From Campylobacter rectus (lineage in GTDB: Bacteria; Campylobacterota; Campylobacteria; Campylobacterales; Campylobacteraceae): a stretch of DNA of 64,000 bases. Under the pieces are notes generated by a model that saw only the letters and a list, made by a program, of their open reading frames with translations, searched no databases and was not told where the DNA came from. A program made the position numbers and the translations under genes. How positions within the stretch are numbered: the first letter of the stretch is position 1; each line of letters begins with the position of its first letter. The stretch lies in NCBI RefSeq assembly GCF_004803795.1, contig NZ_CP012543.1, positions 1,302,001 to 1,366,000 on the forward strand. Reading direction: 5' to 3'. Positions 53,254 through 64,000 of the stretch are shown one piece after another.

Positions 53254-54535
53254 AGTCGCCCTCGCTTTTTACTTCAAATTTATCTATGACCGCCCACTCT
53301 TTTAAAATTTGCTTATCCGTTTTGATTTTTACTTTGTTATAAAACTGATCGAAGCCTTCGTAAAATTCGCCGTTTAGCTGCTCGACGAGCACGTTTAGGC
53401 TCCCGCCTTTTTTGGCATGCTCTTGTCTAAATTTAAAATTATTTTCCGCTACGATTTGCTTTAAAGTTTTAAGCCTAGCCTTCGCCACGTCACCGCTAAC
53501 GTCCATTTTCATATCCGCCGAGTGCGTGCCCGTGCGCGGCGAATACGCAAAGCAGTGTAGATGTGTGAGCGGAAATTTTTTAAAATTTACCAGCGCCTCG
53601 CTCCAGATTTCTTCGCTCTCGCCCGGATGCCCAACGATGTAGTCAGTTCCTAGCGCAAAGCCCATCTCGCTAAGCTCCAAAAATAGCTCCAAATCCCTAA
53701 AGGCCTGATTTCGCCGCCTCATAATGCGCAGCATCGCCTCGCTCGTGTGCTGAAGCGCGATGTGCAGGTGCCGCTCCAGCCAGCTCTCGCGTAAGATTTC
53801 GCGAAAACTCTCGTCTATCTGGCTGGGCTCTATGCTGCCTAGCCTTATGCGCTTTATGCCGCCTACTTTACCGAGCCTACCTAGCAAGCGACCTAGGCTT
53901 GAGCCCGTATCCTTGCCGTAGCTGCCGATGTTTGTGCCCGTTAGCACCAGCTCGTTATAGCCGTTATAAGCTAAAATTTTAGCCTCGCGCAAGATCGCTT
54001 CCTCATCCATACTGCGCGCCTTGCCGCGAACGGCGGGGATGATGCAGTAACTGCAGGCAAAGTCGCAGCCCTCTTGGATCTTGATAAAGGCTTTGGTGTG
54101 ATTTTCGTAGTTCGTTACGATATTTTTGTCGATACTTTTTAAATTTCCCAGCTCGAAAAACGGATCTTGCGACTTTAGCAGCGCATTTATATCCTCTTTT
54201 TTACTCGCGCCTATCACGCCGAAAACCGCGCTTTTACTAAACAGCTCCTTGCCCTTGCTTACTGCGCCGCAGCCCGTTAGTATCACTCTAGCGCCTCGCT
54301 TTTTTATGCCGTTTATATAGCTGCGCGCGCCGCTATCTGCGGAGTTTGTGACCGTGCAGGAATTCACCACTACGATGTCGGCTTCGTTTTCGTCGCTAAC
54401 GATATCGTAGTCTTTGACGTAGCTTTTCATCAGCTCGGTGTCGTAGATGTTCGTGCGGCAGCCGAAGGTTTTAAAAAATACTTTCTCTCGGCGCGGCTCT
54501 TGCGTGGTCAAATTTGAGTTTAAATTCGCATTCAT
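53240..54535 (-). CDS. mtaB: tRNA N6-threonylcarbamoyladenosine methylthiotransferase (MtaB-like)
   Basis: A radical SAM methylthiotransferase modifying t6A37 in tRNA. The N-terminal UPF0004 domain binds an auxiliary cluster through Cys residues in TFGCRTN, NSCTVTN and LTGCGAV. The radical SAM cluster motif is CDFACSYC (C-x3-C-x2-C). A C-terminal TRAM-like part follows. 431 residues; the start overlaps the mscS stop (ATGA), and it is co-transcribed with the genes on either side. Choosing MtaB over MiaB rests on the NIYDTELM and GxNIGSYGKD pattern and on locus synteny. Confidence 0.85.
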   Translation of the reverse strand: MNANLNSNLTTQEPRREKVFFKTFGCRTNIYDTELMKSYVKDYDIVSDENEADIVVVNSCTVTNSADSGARSYINGIKKRGARVILTGCGAVSKGKELFSKSAVFGVIGASKKEDINALLKSQDPFFELGNLKSIDKNIVTNYENHTKAFIKIQEGCDFACSYCIIPAVRGKARSMDEEAILREAKILAYNGYNELVLTGTNIGSYGKDTGSSLGRLLGRLGKVGGIKRIRLGSIEPSQIDESFREILRESWLERHLHIALQHTSEAMLRIMRRRNQAFRDLELFLELSEMGFALGTDYIVGHPGESEEIWSEALVNFKKFPLTHLHCFAYSPRTGTHSADMKMDVSGDVAKARLKTLKQIVAENNFKFRQEHAKKGGSLNVLVEQLNGEFYEGFDQFYNKVKIKTDKQILKEWAVIDKFEVKSEGDYAQI

Positions 54536-56118
54536 ATTTCCTCGCCGCCCTCCGCCAGAGGCTTTGACTCGCCGGCTTTTACGCGCCCGTCCATATAGAT
54601 AGTCTGCGTAGGATACGCGATCACGATGTCGTCGTGGCTAGCGATGGCTTCCATGATCTCCGCGCTTATCGTGCTTCGCAAAGATAGCGTGGCAAAGGCG
54701 TTTGCCATATACCAGACCGAAATTTTCACGCCGTAAGGTTCGATAAAGGTAAATACGCGCGGCTCGACGTTTGGATTTTTGATACTGTATTGATTTCGCA
54801 GCTTGCTCATCTGCTTTTTGGCGATTTCGGTGTAGCCTTTGGAGTATTTTCGCACGATGGCTTTGATGATGTGGGCGGCTTTTTTGTGATTTGATTCAAA
54901 GCTAAAAACGACGTCGATACCGTCCCAGACGGTCTTCATACCTTGGTGCGAGTAGTTTGCGATAAGATCGGTGAAGATATAATTATTCGGCACGAATATA
55001 ATGCGCCCCGCTCTGCGGTTTGCATTTACCGTGACTATCGTAACGTCCTCGTAGATGGTCATCCTAAGCAGCGAGATATCGATGATATCGCCCACGACGT
55101 CCTCTCCGTCTTTGCGCACCTTTATGCGGTCGCCGACGTGAAAGCTACCGCCGAAAACCACCACCGTCCAGCCGAGCATACTCATAAACATATCTTTCAT
55201 CGCGATCGCGATACCCGCAGATGCAAAGCCCAGCACCGTGACGAGATAAGTCACGTTTTCGATATAGGCAAAAAGCAAGATCATAATGATGAGCGTAATA
55301 TTTACGAGATTTATAAATTTATTCGCCGTATAGAGGCGCTCGTTATCGGTGATCGTCTTTTTGATGATAAATTTAAACAAAAACGAAAGCCCGATCACGA
55401 CTACGATAAATATACCGATATCAAGCGCCTTTTTCATCTGCGCCTTGATATCCTCGCTAGTGCGGTTTATCGCCTCATTTACGCGCTTTTCATACACTCC
55501 GTAGGTAGTCTTTGCGATGTCGGCCGCAGCGTTAAATTCCGCTAGCTCCTGCCTGGTCCCATCTAGCTCGTCTTTAAACTGCGGCTCCTCGCTTAGCTTT
55601 ACGATCTGGGCTAAAATTTGCTCTTTTCTAGCTAGCTCGTCGGTCGTCTTAGAAAGCCCTTCCAAGCGGTGCTTATACTCGTCTTTTTCGCTTCTAAGCT
55701 GCTTTATGTATGAAAAGCCCGAGATCACGGCGACGGGATTGGTTATCTTTTGTAAAATTTCTATCTCGGGAGCCGTTATCATACTGGAAAACGGCGCTTT
55801 TTGAAACTCTCTTAAAAGCTCGATCTGCTCTTTTAACGTGCTTTGCTTTTTTTGTAGTTCGAGCACTTTTTCGGTATTTTTAGCCTGTTTTTTTATCGCT
55901 GCTTCGATTCCTTCAAGCTCTGCGCTTAGCTTTTGAAAGGTGTTATAGTTTGAGTAGCGAGTCGCCCAGATATTATCGGCCAGCTCATCCTCGATAAAGG
56001 CCAAAGAGGCGTTTAGCTCGGCTAGCTGGGCTTCTTTTGTCCCGTTAAAATCGCTAGGTATATCATCTAGCGCATAAGCAAAGAGCGCAAAAAATAAAAT
56101 AAATAAAATTTTTCTCAT
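54532..56118 (-). CDS. mechanosensitive ion channel, MscS family, extended N terminus
   Basis: 528 residues. A signal peptide ([16 protein letters not shown]) is followed by about 190 residues of alpha-helical periplasmic coiled coil ([20 protein letters not shown] and later), then three or so helices (from about 228). The pore helix has small residues ([20 protein letters not shown]), followed by the beta domain [15 protein letters not shown] and the alpha-beta C-terminal domain. This layout resembles the larger MscK/YbdG-type relatives. The gene lies between aroB and mtaB with four-base overlaps on both sides. Confidence 0.9.
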   Translation of the reverse strand: MRKILFILFFALFAYALDDIPSDFNGTKEAQLAELNASLAFIEDELADNIWATRYSNYNTFQKLSAELEGIEAAIKKQAKNTEKVLELQKKQSTLKEQIELLREFQKAPFSSMITAPEIEILQKITNPVAVISGFSYIKQLRSEKDEYKHRLEGLSKTTDELARKEQILAQIVKLSEEPQFKDELDGTRQELAEFNAAADIAKTTYGVYEKRVNEAINRTSEDIKAQMKKALDIGIFIVVVIGLSFLFKFIIKKTITDNERLYTANKFINLVNITLIIMILLFAYIENVTYLVTVLGFASAGIAIAMKDMFMSMLGWTVVVFGGSFHVGDRIKVRKDGEDVVGDIIDISLLRMTIYEDVTIVTVNANRRAGRIIFVPNNYIFTDLIANYSHQGMKTVWDGIDVVFSFESNHKKAAHIIKAIVRKYSKGYTEIAKKQMSKLRNQYSIKNPNVEPRVFTFIEPYGVKISVWYMANAFATLSLRSTISAEIMEAIASHDDIVIAYPTQTIYMDGRVKAGESKPLAEGGEEI

Positions 56119-57152
56119 TCAAACTCTCTTAAAACGTCCATCACGAGCTCGCGCGGCACGTCTTTTCGTATCTCGTATGCGCCGATACCTCGCGGCAGGA
56201 TAAATTTGATCGCGGAGTTTTCCGCCTTTTTATCAAGGAAAAACGCCTCGTAAAAGCTGCTTGCATTTGGCACCTTGTAGCTTATCGGCAAGTCAAATTT
56301 AACTAAAAGCTCCGCCACGCGCGCCTTTTGCTCCTCGCTCATGAGGCCTAGCTTTACCGCTAGCGCGTTAGCCATATTCATACCGATCGCCACCGCCTCG
56401 CCGTGTAGATATTTTTTATAGTTTGTTTCGTTTTCTATCACGTGAGCGAAGGTATGGCCGTAGTTTAGCACCGCACGCACGCCCTTTTCGCGCTCGTCGA
56501 CCTCTACGGCGGCGGCCTTTATCTGCACGCAGCGGTAGATTAAATTTTGCAAATTCGCCTCATCAGTCAAATTTGCGTTCTCCATCCACGAAAATAGTTT
56601 TTCGTCAAAGGTTATCGCCATCTTTACGGCCTCCGCAAGTCCCGCTGCAAATTCGCGCTTTTCAAGCGTCTTTAAAAACCCGGTTTCGCAGTAAACGGCG
56701 CTTGGTTGATAAAACGAGCCGATCAGATTTTTGCCGAATTTGTTATTTACGCCCGTTTTTCCGCCTACGCTCGCGTCAACTTGGGCTAGCAGAGTAGTCG
56801 GGATGTTTATAAATTTGATCCCGCGCTCGAAAATGCTCGCCGCAAAGCCCGCCATATCGCTCACCACTCCGCCGCCAAGCGCGATGATCACGCTACTGCG
56901 GTCAAGGCGGCTGACAAAAAGCTGCTCTAAAATCGCCTCGATAGTTTGCATATTTTTATACTCTTCACCGTCTGGGACGCTGATGATGAATTTTTGCGGA
57001 CAATCTATGCGTGAGAGTAAATTTTGCAGATAAAGCCCGCCTACCTTTGCGTTGGTCACGATAGCGACTTTAGCGTCAAATTTAAGCTCTTTTAGCTCGT
57101 TTATATAGACGCCGTAGCCGGGTTTGCCGTCAAATTTTATATCTATTTTCAT
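56115..57152 (-). CDS. aroB: 3-dehydroquinate synthase
   Basis: The second step of the shikimate pathway: NAD- and metal-dependent cyclisation of DAHP. The 345-residue protein has [39 protein letters not shown], the [19 protein letters not shown] signature, and the metal-site [12 protein letters not shown] plus [12 protein letters not shown] start at ATG 57152 with GCGGAGAATAAG upstream; a TTG nine codons earlier is less likely. Confidence 0.95.
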   Translation of the reverse strand: MKIDIKFDGKPGYGVYINELKELKFDAKVAIVTNAKVGGLYLQNLLSRIDCPQKFIISVPDGEEYKNMQTIEAILEQLFVSRLDRSSVIIALGGGVVSDMAGFAASIFERGIKFINIPTTLLAQVDASVGGKTGVNNKFGKNLIGSFYQPSAVYCETGFLKTLEKREFAAGLAEAVKMAITFDEKLFSWMENANLTDEANLQNLIYRCVQIKAAAVEVDEREKGVRAVLNYGHTFAHVIENETNYKKYLHGEAVAIGMNMANALAVKLGLMSEEQKARVAELLVKFDLPISYKVPNASSFYEAFFLDKKAENSAIKFILPRGIGAYEIRKDVPRELVMDVLREFE

Positions 57153-57185
57153 CTTATTCTCCGCTTTTATTTTATCCAAAATAGC

Positions 57186-58589
57186 CTAATTTATCGGTAT
57201 AAAAATTTGATAATTATCGCTAAGGCGCGCGTAAAGACGGTTCATATCGTTTGAAAACGCCGCAAAGGCGTCTTTTTTACTGATCTTTTTCGTAAACGGC
57301 ACGAACTGGAGCAAATTTTGCTCTTTTTTTAGCCTTAAAATCGGATTTGAATTTTTGTCCTCCACGACTTCGATCTTACGCCCGAAAATCTTAGCCAAGC
57401 TGTCAAAATGCTCCTCCATCTCCTCGTCCGCGCCGCTTCGGCCGAAGTGATAAAGCGTTATGGGCATATCAAGCTGCGAGCAGCAGTCCATGATGACGGC
57501 CGATTGGCTCTCTATCTCGTCGCCAAAACCGCTACTTAGCACCACGCCCTTTTTGATCTCGTCGATGTCGCTTTTACCGATGGCGGCGACTGGTTTTTTT
57601 AGCTCGAAAAGCAGCCTTTTGTGCGCGGAGAAAAATTTATTATCCGTCACCACAAGCCCGACGTCGTTTTTAAAAACATCGTCTTTTATCTGCCCTACTC
57701 CACCCCCGAAATAATCAAACATCACCGTCGCCATCTCGTCGTTTACGGATTTTAGCTTTTCGTAGGCTAAATTTAGCGCAGGATTTACGACCTTGACGAA
57801 AAGGCGCCTGTTGTTTAGCTTTTCGTGCAGTTTTAGACTCTGCTCAAGCAGCCTTATGCACAGCTTTTCGCCCATCTTTTTCATGTCTAAAAACAGATAA
57901 ATATTATGCCCAAACGGGTTTGGAAACTGCCCGGTTTCTTTTTTTACGCTTCTAAATACGCTTAAAAGCACGCTTGGTTCGCCCACTATCAGCAAAACGT
58001 CGCCCGGCAGGATCATTAAATTAGGCTTTGCGATCATGAAATTTGAGCCACGATAAATCATCGCGATGCGCCATTTTTTCTGCGTTATGGAGCTGATGTG
58101 ACGGTACATAAAGGAGCTGCCCACCGGCACTTTTACTTCCATTATCTCGCCCTTGCCAAGGCCTAGGTTATCGGCCACGACGGGGATATCTGGTAAAAAG
58201 TCCATGAGCCTAGCCGTTAGCACCGCTCGCGCGTCCAAGACCGTTAGGTGCGAGTCGTCCTCCAGCCCGCTAAGCCCCCAGAGATCAAGCATCAAAATTT
58301 CCGTTTTTTTGCTGATTTGGCGCAGATTGTTATAGACGCTAATCGTCTCAAAGCCGTCTTTTAGCATTATCATAAACTGGCTGAAATAGCCGCTAGCAGC
58401 CTGCCTCAGCCTATCAAGGCTAGTCGGATCAAAGCGGTAAAAGGTAAAATTTTCTAAATTTACGTCCGAGTAATCCTCGTCTCCACAAGCGATAACGACG
58501 TAGTGATGCGTGCTGCTTCTGCTTACGAATAGTCTTTCTAAGAAATGTTTCGCTACAATGCCGTCCGCAACTATCAAGATATTTTTCAT
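57186..58589 (-). CDS. TrkA-like potassium-channel regulatory protein (COG3400 type)
   Basis: 467 residues without membrane helices. An N-terminal Rossmann-like NAD-binding domain (ILIVADGIVAKHFLERLF) is followed by a TrkA-C/RCK_C domain around residues 150-215 (VPVGSSFMYRHI ... PNLMILPGDVLLIVGEP). A second alpha-beta half follows. The family occurs in Campylobacterota next to aroB and tgt. Its likely role is cytosolic gating or sensing for a K+ channel or transporter encoded elsewhere. It is divergent from tgt with 35 bases between starts. Confidence 0.8.
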   Translation of the reverse strand: MKNILIVADGIVAKHFLERLFVSRSSTHHYVVIACGDEDYSDVNLENFTFYRFDPTSLDRLRQAASGYFSQFMIMLKDGFETISVYNNLRQISKKTEILMLDLWGLSGLEDDSHLTVLDARAVLTARLMDFLPDIPVVADNLGLGKGEIMEVKVPVGSSFMYRHISSITQKKWRIAMIYRGSNFMIAKPNLMILPGDVLLIVGEPSVLLSVFRSVKKETGQFPNPFGHNIYLFLDMKKMGEKLCIRLLEQSLKLHEKLNNRRLFVKVVNPALNLAYEKLKSVNDEMATVMFDYFGGGVGQIKDDVFKNDVGLVVTDNKFFSAHKRLLFELKKPVAAIGKSDIDEIKKGVVLSSGFGDEIESQSAVIMDCCSQLDMPITLYHFGRSGADEEMEEHFDSLAKIFGRKIEVVEDKNSNPILRLKKEQNLLQFVPFTKKISKKDAFAAFSNDMNRLYARLSDNYQIFIPIN

Positions 58590-58606
58590 TAAAACTCCAA
58601 ATTTAA

Positions 58607-59761
<1,155 letters not shown>

Positions 59762-59770
59762 GGCAAAACC

Positions 59771-60463
59771 GTGAGCGAGCGCGATATCTCGGGGTACTTT
59801 TACGACGAGGAGTGCGAGTACGTCTATCTCGTGACGGACGGCAGCGAACAAAACTATAAATTTATCTTTAAAGACGACAAAATTTACGCCCAGGACGGCA
59901 GCCAGAGCGGCGCGGAGGAGTTTATCCGCGTAGTAAAAAAGATAACGAGCGAGTTTCGCGCCAAGATCGCCGAGCACTCTGCCCAGCTTGAAAGCTACGA
60001 GAAAATCTACGCGGGCAAGAGGGATTTTACTAAATTTATAAAAAAGCACGCGATTTTAAAATACGAAATACGCAAATTTCAAAATAAAATTTCGCACTTT
60101 TACGAGGCTCTGGCGATCTGTCAGAACGAAAGACCCGAACTTAAAAAACAGCTAAAAAACTACGTCTACGAAGCCGGCGTGCTAAAAAATGCAGCCTGCG
60201 AAAATGCCGCCAGGATAGACGATATATACGCGCATATACAGAGCCTAAAAAACGACAAAATCAACCGAAACATATATATCCTGACGCTACTTTCGGCGCT
60301 ATTTTTACCGCTAAATTTTATCACGGGATTTTTTGGGATGAATACGAACGGGATGTTTCTAAATGGCTTTCAAAACGGCACGGCGATCGTCGCCGGATCT
60401 ATGCTTGCGCTTTTTGCGACGCTAGCGGGACTGTTTTATTTTCTGGGCAAAAGGCGGGAGTAA
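59771..60463 (+). CDS. short CorA-family divalent cation transporter-like protein
   Basis: 230 residues from GTG 59771, shorter than CorA (about 315). The N-terminal domain is reduced. A long helix region (residues 50-165) leads to the first pore helix (IYILTLLSALFLPLNFITGF), the conserved GMN of the selectivity filter in FFGMNTNGM near residue 196, and a second helix ending in a basic tail (FLGKRRE). It is a plausible Mg2+/Ni2+/Co2+ channel, though the truncated cytoplasmic funnel leaves transport activity uncertain. Confidence 0.8.
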   Translation: MSERDISGYFYDEECEYVYLVTDGSEQNYKFIFKDDKIYAQDGSQSGAEEFIRVVKKITSEFRAKIAEHSAQLESYEKIYAGKRDFTKFIKKHAILKYEIRKFQNKISHFYEALAICQNERPELKKQLKNYVYEAGVLKNAACENAARIDDIYAHIQSLKNDKINRNIYILTLLSALFLPLNFITGFFGMNTNGMFLNGFQNGTAIVAGSMLALFATLAGLFYFLGKRRE

Positions 60464-60466
60464 AAA

Positions 60467-60815
60467 ATGGATAAAATTTTACTTTTTACGGCGCTTTTTG
60501 GCGCAAGCGCGGCATTTAGTAGGATAGTCGAGCAACAAACGGCTTGCAAAGCCGGCGATATGCAAGCTTGCACGGCGGCGGAAGAGTATTTTACGGGATG
60601 GCGCGCACAGGGAGAGCTCGCTACAAAAAAGCGAAGCAGGTGCATAAATCGTCTATGACAAAAACGCCTACGAAGCAGGCAGCGAGCTAGGCGCGCTTAT
60701 ACAAAAAGGCCGAGCGTAAAAACCGACACCGCAAAAGTAAGAGCTTTTAAAAAAGCGGGCGGGCGACGGCGAGAAATCGGGTTGTTATAATTGCGAAGAG
60801 AGTTTTAAAGAGTAA
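60467..60815 (+). pseudogene. Sel1-repeat (SLR) secreted protein, frameshifted
   Basis: It begins with a signal peptide (MDKILLFTALFGASAAFS) and a Cys-paired repeat start (CKAGDMQACTAAEEYF). The reading is lost near 60630-60645. Repeat-like pieces continue in other frames: VYDKNAYEAGSELGALIQKG and, at the end, GDGEKSGCYNCEESFKE to TAA 60815. These are Cys-containing SLRs like those of Helicobacter Hcp proteins. Only a 63-residue product could now be made. 60816-61212 contains AAATTT-rich spacer and no gene. Confidence 0.6.
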
Positions 60816-61212
60816 AATTTGACGTTTTTACAAAATCCAAAGCATAAGCAATCTTTGTCTGAGCGCAAAATCGTCCCGCCGACTGAGCCGATTTGCTTGC
60901 AAAATTTACGCCAAATAGTAACGCTAAATTTGAAAATTTCTAACCTGATTTAACTTTAACTCCACCGTAAAAACAATCAACGACTGAACAAATTTGGGAT
61001 AAAGGGTCACGGGTCAAATTTAGCTCGCCGCTAAATTTGACCTTTTAATCAAAATGTGAAATTCGCAAGCCGCGGCACAAATTTGGCAATAGACTTAAAA
61101 ACGCGATTTATCGACAAAATTTGACAGAAATAAAATCACTAGAATTTGACTATGCTGATAAATTTTACCGTCAAAAAATCACTCAAATTTAAGCAACGAA
61201 TTTTAGCCGAAT

Positions 61213-62568
61213 TTACTCCGCTCGTCCCGCCATCGCCTTATATACGTTCATTTCATCTTGCAGGATTTTGTATTTTTGCGCGAGCATGCCTACCCTGCCT
61301 TCAAGCAGCGAATTTTGCGCCTCCAAATAGTTTTTCAGCTCTGTTTTGCCCAGTTCGTATTTTAGCTTGTAGATGTCGCTGATAGAGCTTAAATTTCGCA
61401 AATTTTCATTTATATTTCGCAAAACAGCCTCGTCTTTTTGCAGATTTTTATAGCTCGCGTCAATCTCGTTTAGCGCGGTCGTTAGCGTCTGCGCGTAGTT
61501 TAGCTTCATCGTCTCAAAGGTTAGTTCGGAGATCTTTAACCTTGATTTAAGCTTGGAATAGTTTAAAAACGGCAAATTTATCGCAACATTTCCGTTTAGA
61601 AATTTTAAGCTAAACGCATCGCTCGCGCTATTTCCGCCGCCGCTCAGCCCCGCGCCCAAAGTAACGCTAGGGTAAAAACTTTTTTCGCTTGAATGCACGT
61701 TTAACAAGGCTTCTTTTATGCGCGCGATCGCCGCTTGCAAATCAGGGCGCGCGCCGATAACGTAAAGCGGAACATTTAAATTTACGCCCTGCGGCGAGAC
61801 CTCACTCAAATCTCCACCCGAATTTAGCTCAAATCCCGGTCTCTCATTTAGCAGATTTTGCAACGTCCGCTCCGCCGCATCGATACTTTTTTGCGCGTTT
61901 AGGATTCTGTTTTGGGCCGAGAGGATAGAGCTTTTGATTTGCTTTAGACTTAGCTCTTCTTCTTTGCCAAGCTCGAATTTCGCCCTCGCGACGGTTTCAA
62001 GCTGTTTATAATTTTGCAGTAAAATTTTATATAAATTTACGCTCTCATTTTGATAAAGTATCTCAAAATACTTCTCCGCGACGCTACTAACGAGTGCGAG
62101 ACGAGCGGCCTCCAGGTCGTATTTTGTGGCGTTTGCTTCCCATATGGCGGCATCTGCCGAGCTTGCGAGCTTGCGCCACAGATCGATCTCGTAGCTTAGC
62201 GAAACGCCGCTTTTATAGCTCTCATTCCAACTGCCGCCGGTTTTTATATTTTTACCCGTTTCCGCGCCCAAATTTGCGTTAAAGCTAGGTACGAGATCGG
62301 CCTGCAAGACGCCTGCTTGCGCGAGGGCTTTATTTACGGCGATTGCAGATTTTGCAAGATCTATGTTGTTTTTTAGCGCGAGCTCGATTAGTTCGTTTAG
62401 CCGCGGCTGGTTGTAGCCCTTCCACCAGTCGCGCTCCAACGTAAAATTTGCCGTCGAATTTGAGCTTGCGTTAGCGTCGAGCAAAATTTGCTCGTAGTTT
62501 TTGTTTATCTGTGTCGCCGCACAGCCGCTAAAAAAAACTACGGCGATTATCGTTAAAATTTTTCTCAT
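61213..62568 (-). CDS. TolC/OprM-family outer membrane efflux lipoprotein
   Basis: 451 residues from ATG 62568, one base after the macB stop. The signal peptide ends in the lipobox FSGC (Cys at about 17), so the mature protein is lipidated. Two OEP repeats follow, with the usual pattern: LIELALKNNIDLAKSAIAVN, a periplasmic coiled coil, LNERPGFEL and PSVTLGAGLSGGG, then the second repeat KSRLKISELTFETMKLNYAQ. It forms the outer membrane exit duct for the MacB transporter encoded just upstream. Longer in-frame starts lie inside macB and lack a signal peptide. Confidence 0.92.
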   Translation of the reverse strand: MRKILTIIAVVFFSGCAATQINKNYEQILLDANASSNSTANFTLERDWWKGYNQPRLNELIELALKNNIDLAKSAIAVNKALAQAGVLQADLVPSFNANLGAETGKNIKTGGSWNESYKSGVSLSYEIDLWRKLASSADAAIWEANATKYDLEAARLALVSSVAEKYFEILYQNESVNLYKILLQNYKQLETVARAKFELGKEEELSLKQIKSSILSAQNRILNAQKSIDAAERTLQNLLNERPGFELNSGGDLSEVSPQGVNLNVPLYVIGARPDLQAAIARIKEALLNVHSSEKSFYPSVTLGAGLSGGGNSASDAFSLKFLNGNVAINLPFLNYSKLKSRLKISELTFETMKLNYAQTLTTALNEIDASYKNLQKDEAVLRNINENLRNLSSISDIYKLKYELGKTELKNYLEAQNSLLEGRVGMLAQKYKILQDEMNVYKAMAGRAE

Positions 62569-62569
62569 T

Positions 62570-64000
62570 TTATTCCCTTGATAGCGCATCGATAGGATTA
62601 AGTTTTGAAGCGCTGCGAGCGGGCATATAACCAAAGGCTATGCCGATAAAGCTTGAGGTTAGCAACGCTACCGCGATGGAAGCATTTGAAAACACCATCT
62701 CAAAACCCTGCACGAATTTGTCAAATACGGAACCGATGACGAATGACAACCCCACGCCGATAATGCCGCCCATAACGCAAAGCAACACCGCTTCTATTAA
62801 AAATTGCTGCAAGATATTGCTCTGCCTGGCGCCAATAGCCATCCGTATGCCGATCTCTTTAGTTCGCTCCGTTACCGAAACCAGCATGATATTCATAACG
62901 CCTATTCCGCCAACGACAAGCGAGATAAGCGCGACACAGGATATGAGAAGCGTCATAGTTTGCGTTGTCTCTTCGACGGTTTTTTTAATGCTATCGGAAT
63001 TGCGCGTGAAAAAATCCCGCGCGCCGTGCTTGAGCGTTAAAATTTCAGTGAGGCTGCGCTCTGCGATTTGAGCATTCACTTCATCCTTTACTTTGGCGGT
63101 TATGGAAGTTATATGCCTGTCTCCGGTGATTTTATTAATAACCGCCGTATACGTGGTATATGTCCTAAGCATACTGGTATCCATCAGGTCGTTTTTGGCT
63201 AAAACGCCGATTATTTTAAACGGACGTTTATTAAAAAGTATGGTTTTATCAAGCGGATCGGTATCGGGGAAAAATTCATTTTTAGTATTATGATCAATCA
63301 CTATCACCGAAGCGGAATCTTTAACTTCTTCTTCGCTAAACACACGTCCGCTTTTTATCTTATGTCCCAACACTTCAAGGCTTTGCGATCCGCCGCCGCG
63401 TAAAGTGGCCGAAGCCGATTTGTTTGCAAAAGTAAGCGTCCCTATGGTCGTAGAGTTCGGAGTAACGCTGTCGAGGTAGTCTTGACGAGAGAGCATCACG
63501 GCATCGCTTATACTCAGCGTCTTAATCCTACCTGCACGCATATCCCCAAACCCTTTGCCCGGATATATATCGATCGTATTCGTGCCGATACCGCGAATGC
63601 TGGAGAGGATTTGCCGCTGCGAACCGTTGCCCAGCGCGACTACGCTGATAACGGATGTTATGCCTATGATGATACCAAGCATCGTTAAAAGCGAACGCAA
63701 CTTATGGCTAAATATCGCATTGACGGACATCTTAAAGCTTTCTATAAACTGATCCTTATAAAAACTCAACCAATTTTTTTGCTTTGGTTTTTTTAGATCG
63801 ATATCGTAAATTTCATCTTTTTTGACGCTGTCTTTTAAAATTTTACCGTCTTTTATCTCTATGATGCGATGAGCGTAAGAAGCAATATTTTGATCGTGGG
63901 TTACGATTATGATAGTGTGCCCCTCTTTATGCAAATTCGTTAAAATCTCCATCACCATCATTCCGCTTTGACTGTCAAGCGCACCGGTAGGCTCATCGGC
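62570..64000 (-). CDS. macB: MacB-type ABC transporter, C-terminal part (5' end outside window)
   Basis: The frame is open to the window edge and enters at Walker B (ADEPTGALDS), followed by the switch-His region TIIIVTHDQNIASYAHRII. The membrane domain starts with a helix after HKLRSLLTMLGIIIGITSVI, then a periplasmic MacB_PCD domain (ISVVALGNGSQRQIL ... TNTIDIYPG) and the three C-terminal FtsX helices (GGIGVMNIMLVSVTERTKEIGIRMAIGA). About 477 residues are visible of the usual 640-650. It exports macrolides, lipopeptides or haem-related substrates with a MacA adaptor, which should lie just outside the window, and the TolC-like protein downstream. Confidence 0.93.
   Translation of the reverse strand, partial: ADEPTGALDSQSGMMVMEILTNLHKEGHTIIIVTHDQNIASYAHRIIEIKDGKILKDSVKKDEIYDIDLKKPKQKNWLSFYKDQFIESFKMSVNAIFSHKLRSLLTMLGIIIGITSVISVVALGNGSQRQILSSIRGIGTNTIDIYPGKGFGDMRAGRIKTLSISDAVMLSRQDYLDSVTPNSTTIGTLTFANKSASATLRGGGSQSLEVLGHKIKSGRVFSEEEVKDSASVIVIDHNTKNEFFPDTDPLDKTILFNKRPFKIIGVLAKNDLMDTSMLRTYTTYTAVINKITGDRHITSITAKVKDEVNAQIAERSLTEILTLKHGARDFFTRNSDSIKKTVEETTQTMTLLISCVALISLVVGGIGVMNIMLVSVTERTKEIGIRMAIGARQSNILQQFLIEAVLLCVMGGIIGVGLSFVIGSVFDKFVQGFEMVFSNASIAVALLTSSFIGIAFGYMPARSASKLNPIDALSRE

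Noticed and set aside
54943-55545. 200-codon plus-strand frame opposite the mscS gene
   Set aside because: Long, but antisense to a clear MscS protein; composition (His/Asp/Arg-rich) follows from the complementary codons and there is no start signal.

Overview
The window looks like a chromosomal segment of a Campylobacter outside the C. jejuni group, closest in style to the oral species (C. rectus, C. showae, C. gracilis, C. curvus). The evidence is Campylobacterota-type gene content and order: icd-mdh-oorDABC, and mog, FtsH-like, mtaB, mscS, aroB, TrkA-like, then divergent tgt and a CorA-like gene. Base composition is roughly balanced by eye, far less AT-rich than C. jejuni. Two large DUF4214 proteins of the C. 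rectus/C. showae secreted and surface-protein type are present, and the hexamer AAATTT is strikingly overused. The species assignment is inference.

Layout. 1-7984 (+): end of dapA, a FabL-type enoyl-ACP reductase, an odd AAATTT-rich ORF, pgsA, a decayed stretch (2631-4434), then rseP, yggS and two unknown genes. 8238-11510 (+): a 1090-residue DUF4214 protein. 11791-19436 (-): flavodoxin, oorCBAD, a 1.1-kb gene-free gap with a transposase relic where C. jejuni has sucCD, then mdh and icd. 19501-22942: mltG and an AsmA-like giant, divergent with overlapping 5' ends. 23413-26397 (-): a GDYXXLXY protein, a DUF2157 protein and a frameshifted nhaA. 26534-28217 (-): intact nikR behind a hydA-hypF deletion scar. 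28521-30589 (-): a FlxA-like coiled coil and fumC. 30693-38026 (+): pbpC and an alpha-2-macroglobulin gene. 38157-44894 (+): valS with a low-complexity insert, ddh, and metN-metI-[leader]-metQ. 44895-49545 (+): a decayed second metQ, dedA and a second DUF4214 protein. 49546-51030: mostly relic DNA. 51031-58589 (-): mog, a protease-dead FtsH, mtaB, mscS, aroB and a TrkA-like gene. 58625-60815 (+): tgt, a CorA-like gene and a broken Sel1 gene. 61213-64000 (-): a TolC-type lipoprotein and MacB, cut by the window end.

How the genes fit together. icd, mdh, fumC and OOR with flavodoxin/ferredoxin give an oxidative 2-oxoglutarate branch typical of microaerophiles, but succinyl-CoA synthetase is missing from its usual place. 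dapA plus Ddh point to the one-step dehydrogenase route to meso-diaminopimelate. Envelope functions are prominent: pgsA, rseP, mltG, AsmA, PBP1C-A2M, DedA, MscS and MacB-TolC. Several systems are decaying: hydrogenase, nhaA, a metQ copy, a Sel1 protein and an oxidoreductase.

The most interesting unexplained structure is the 255-base metI-metQ interval. It holds a promoter-like box, a 19-codon leader ORF with three Met codons, and two mutually exclusive sets of perfect stems, one of which buries the metQ ribosome-binding site. This is what a translation-coupled attenuator sensing methionine would look like. No tRNA, rRNA or CRISPR array was seen.
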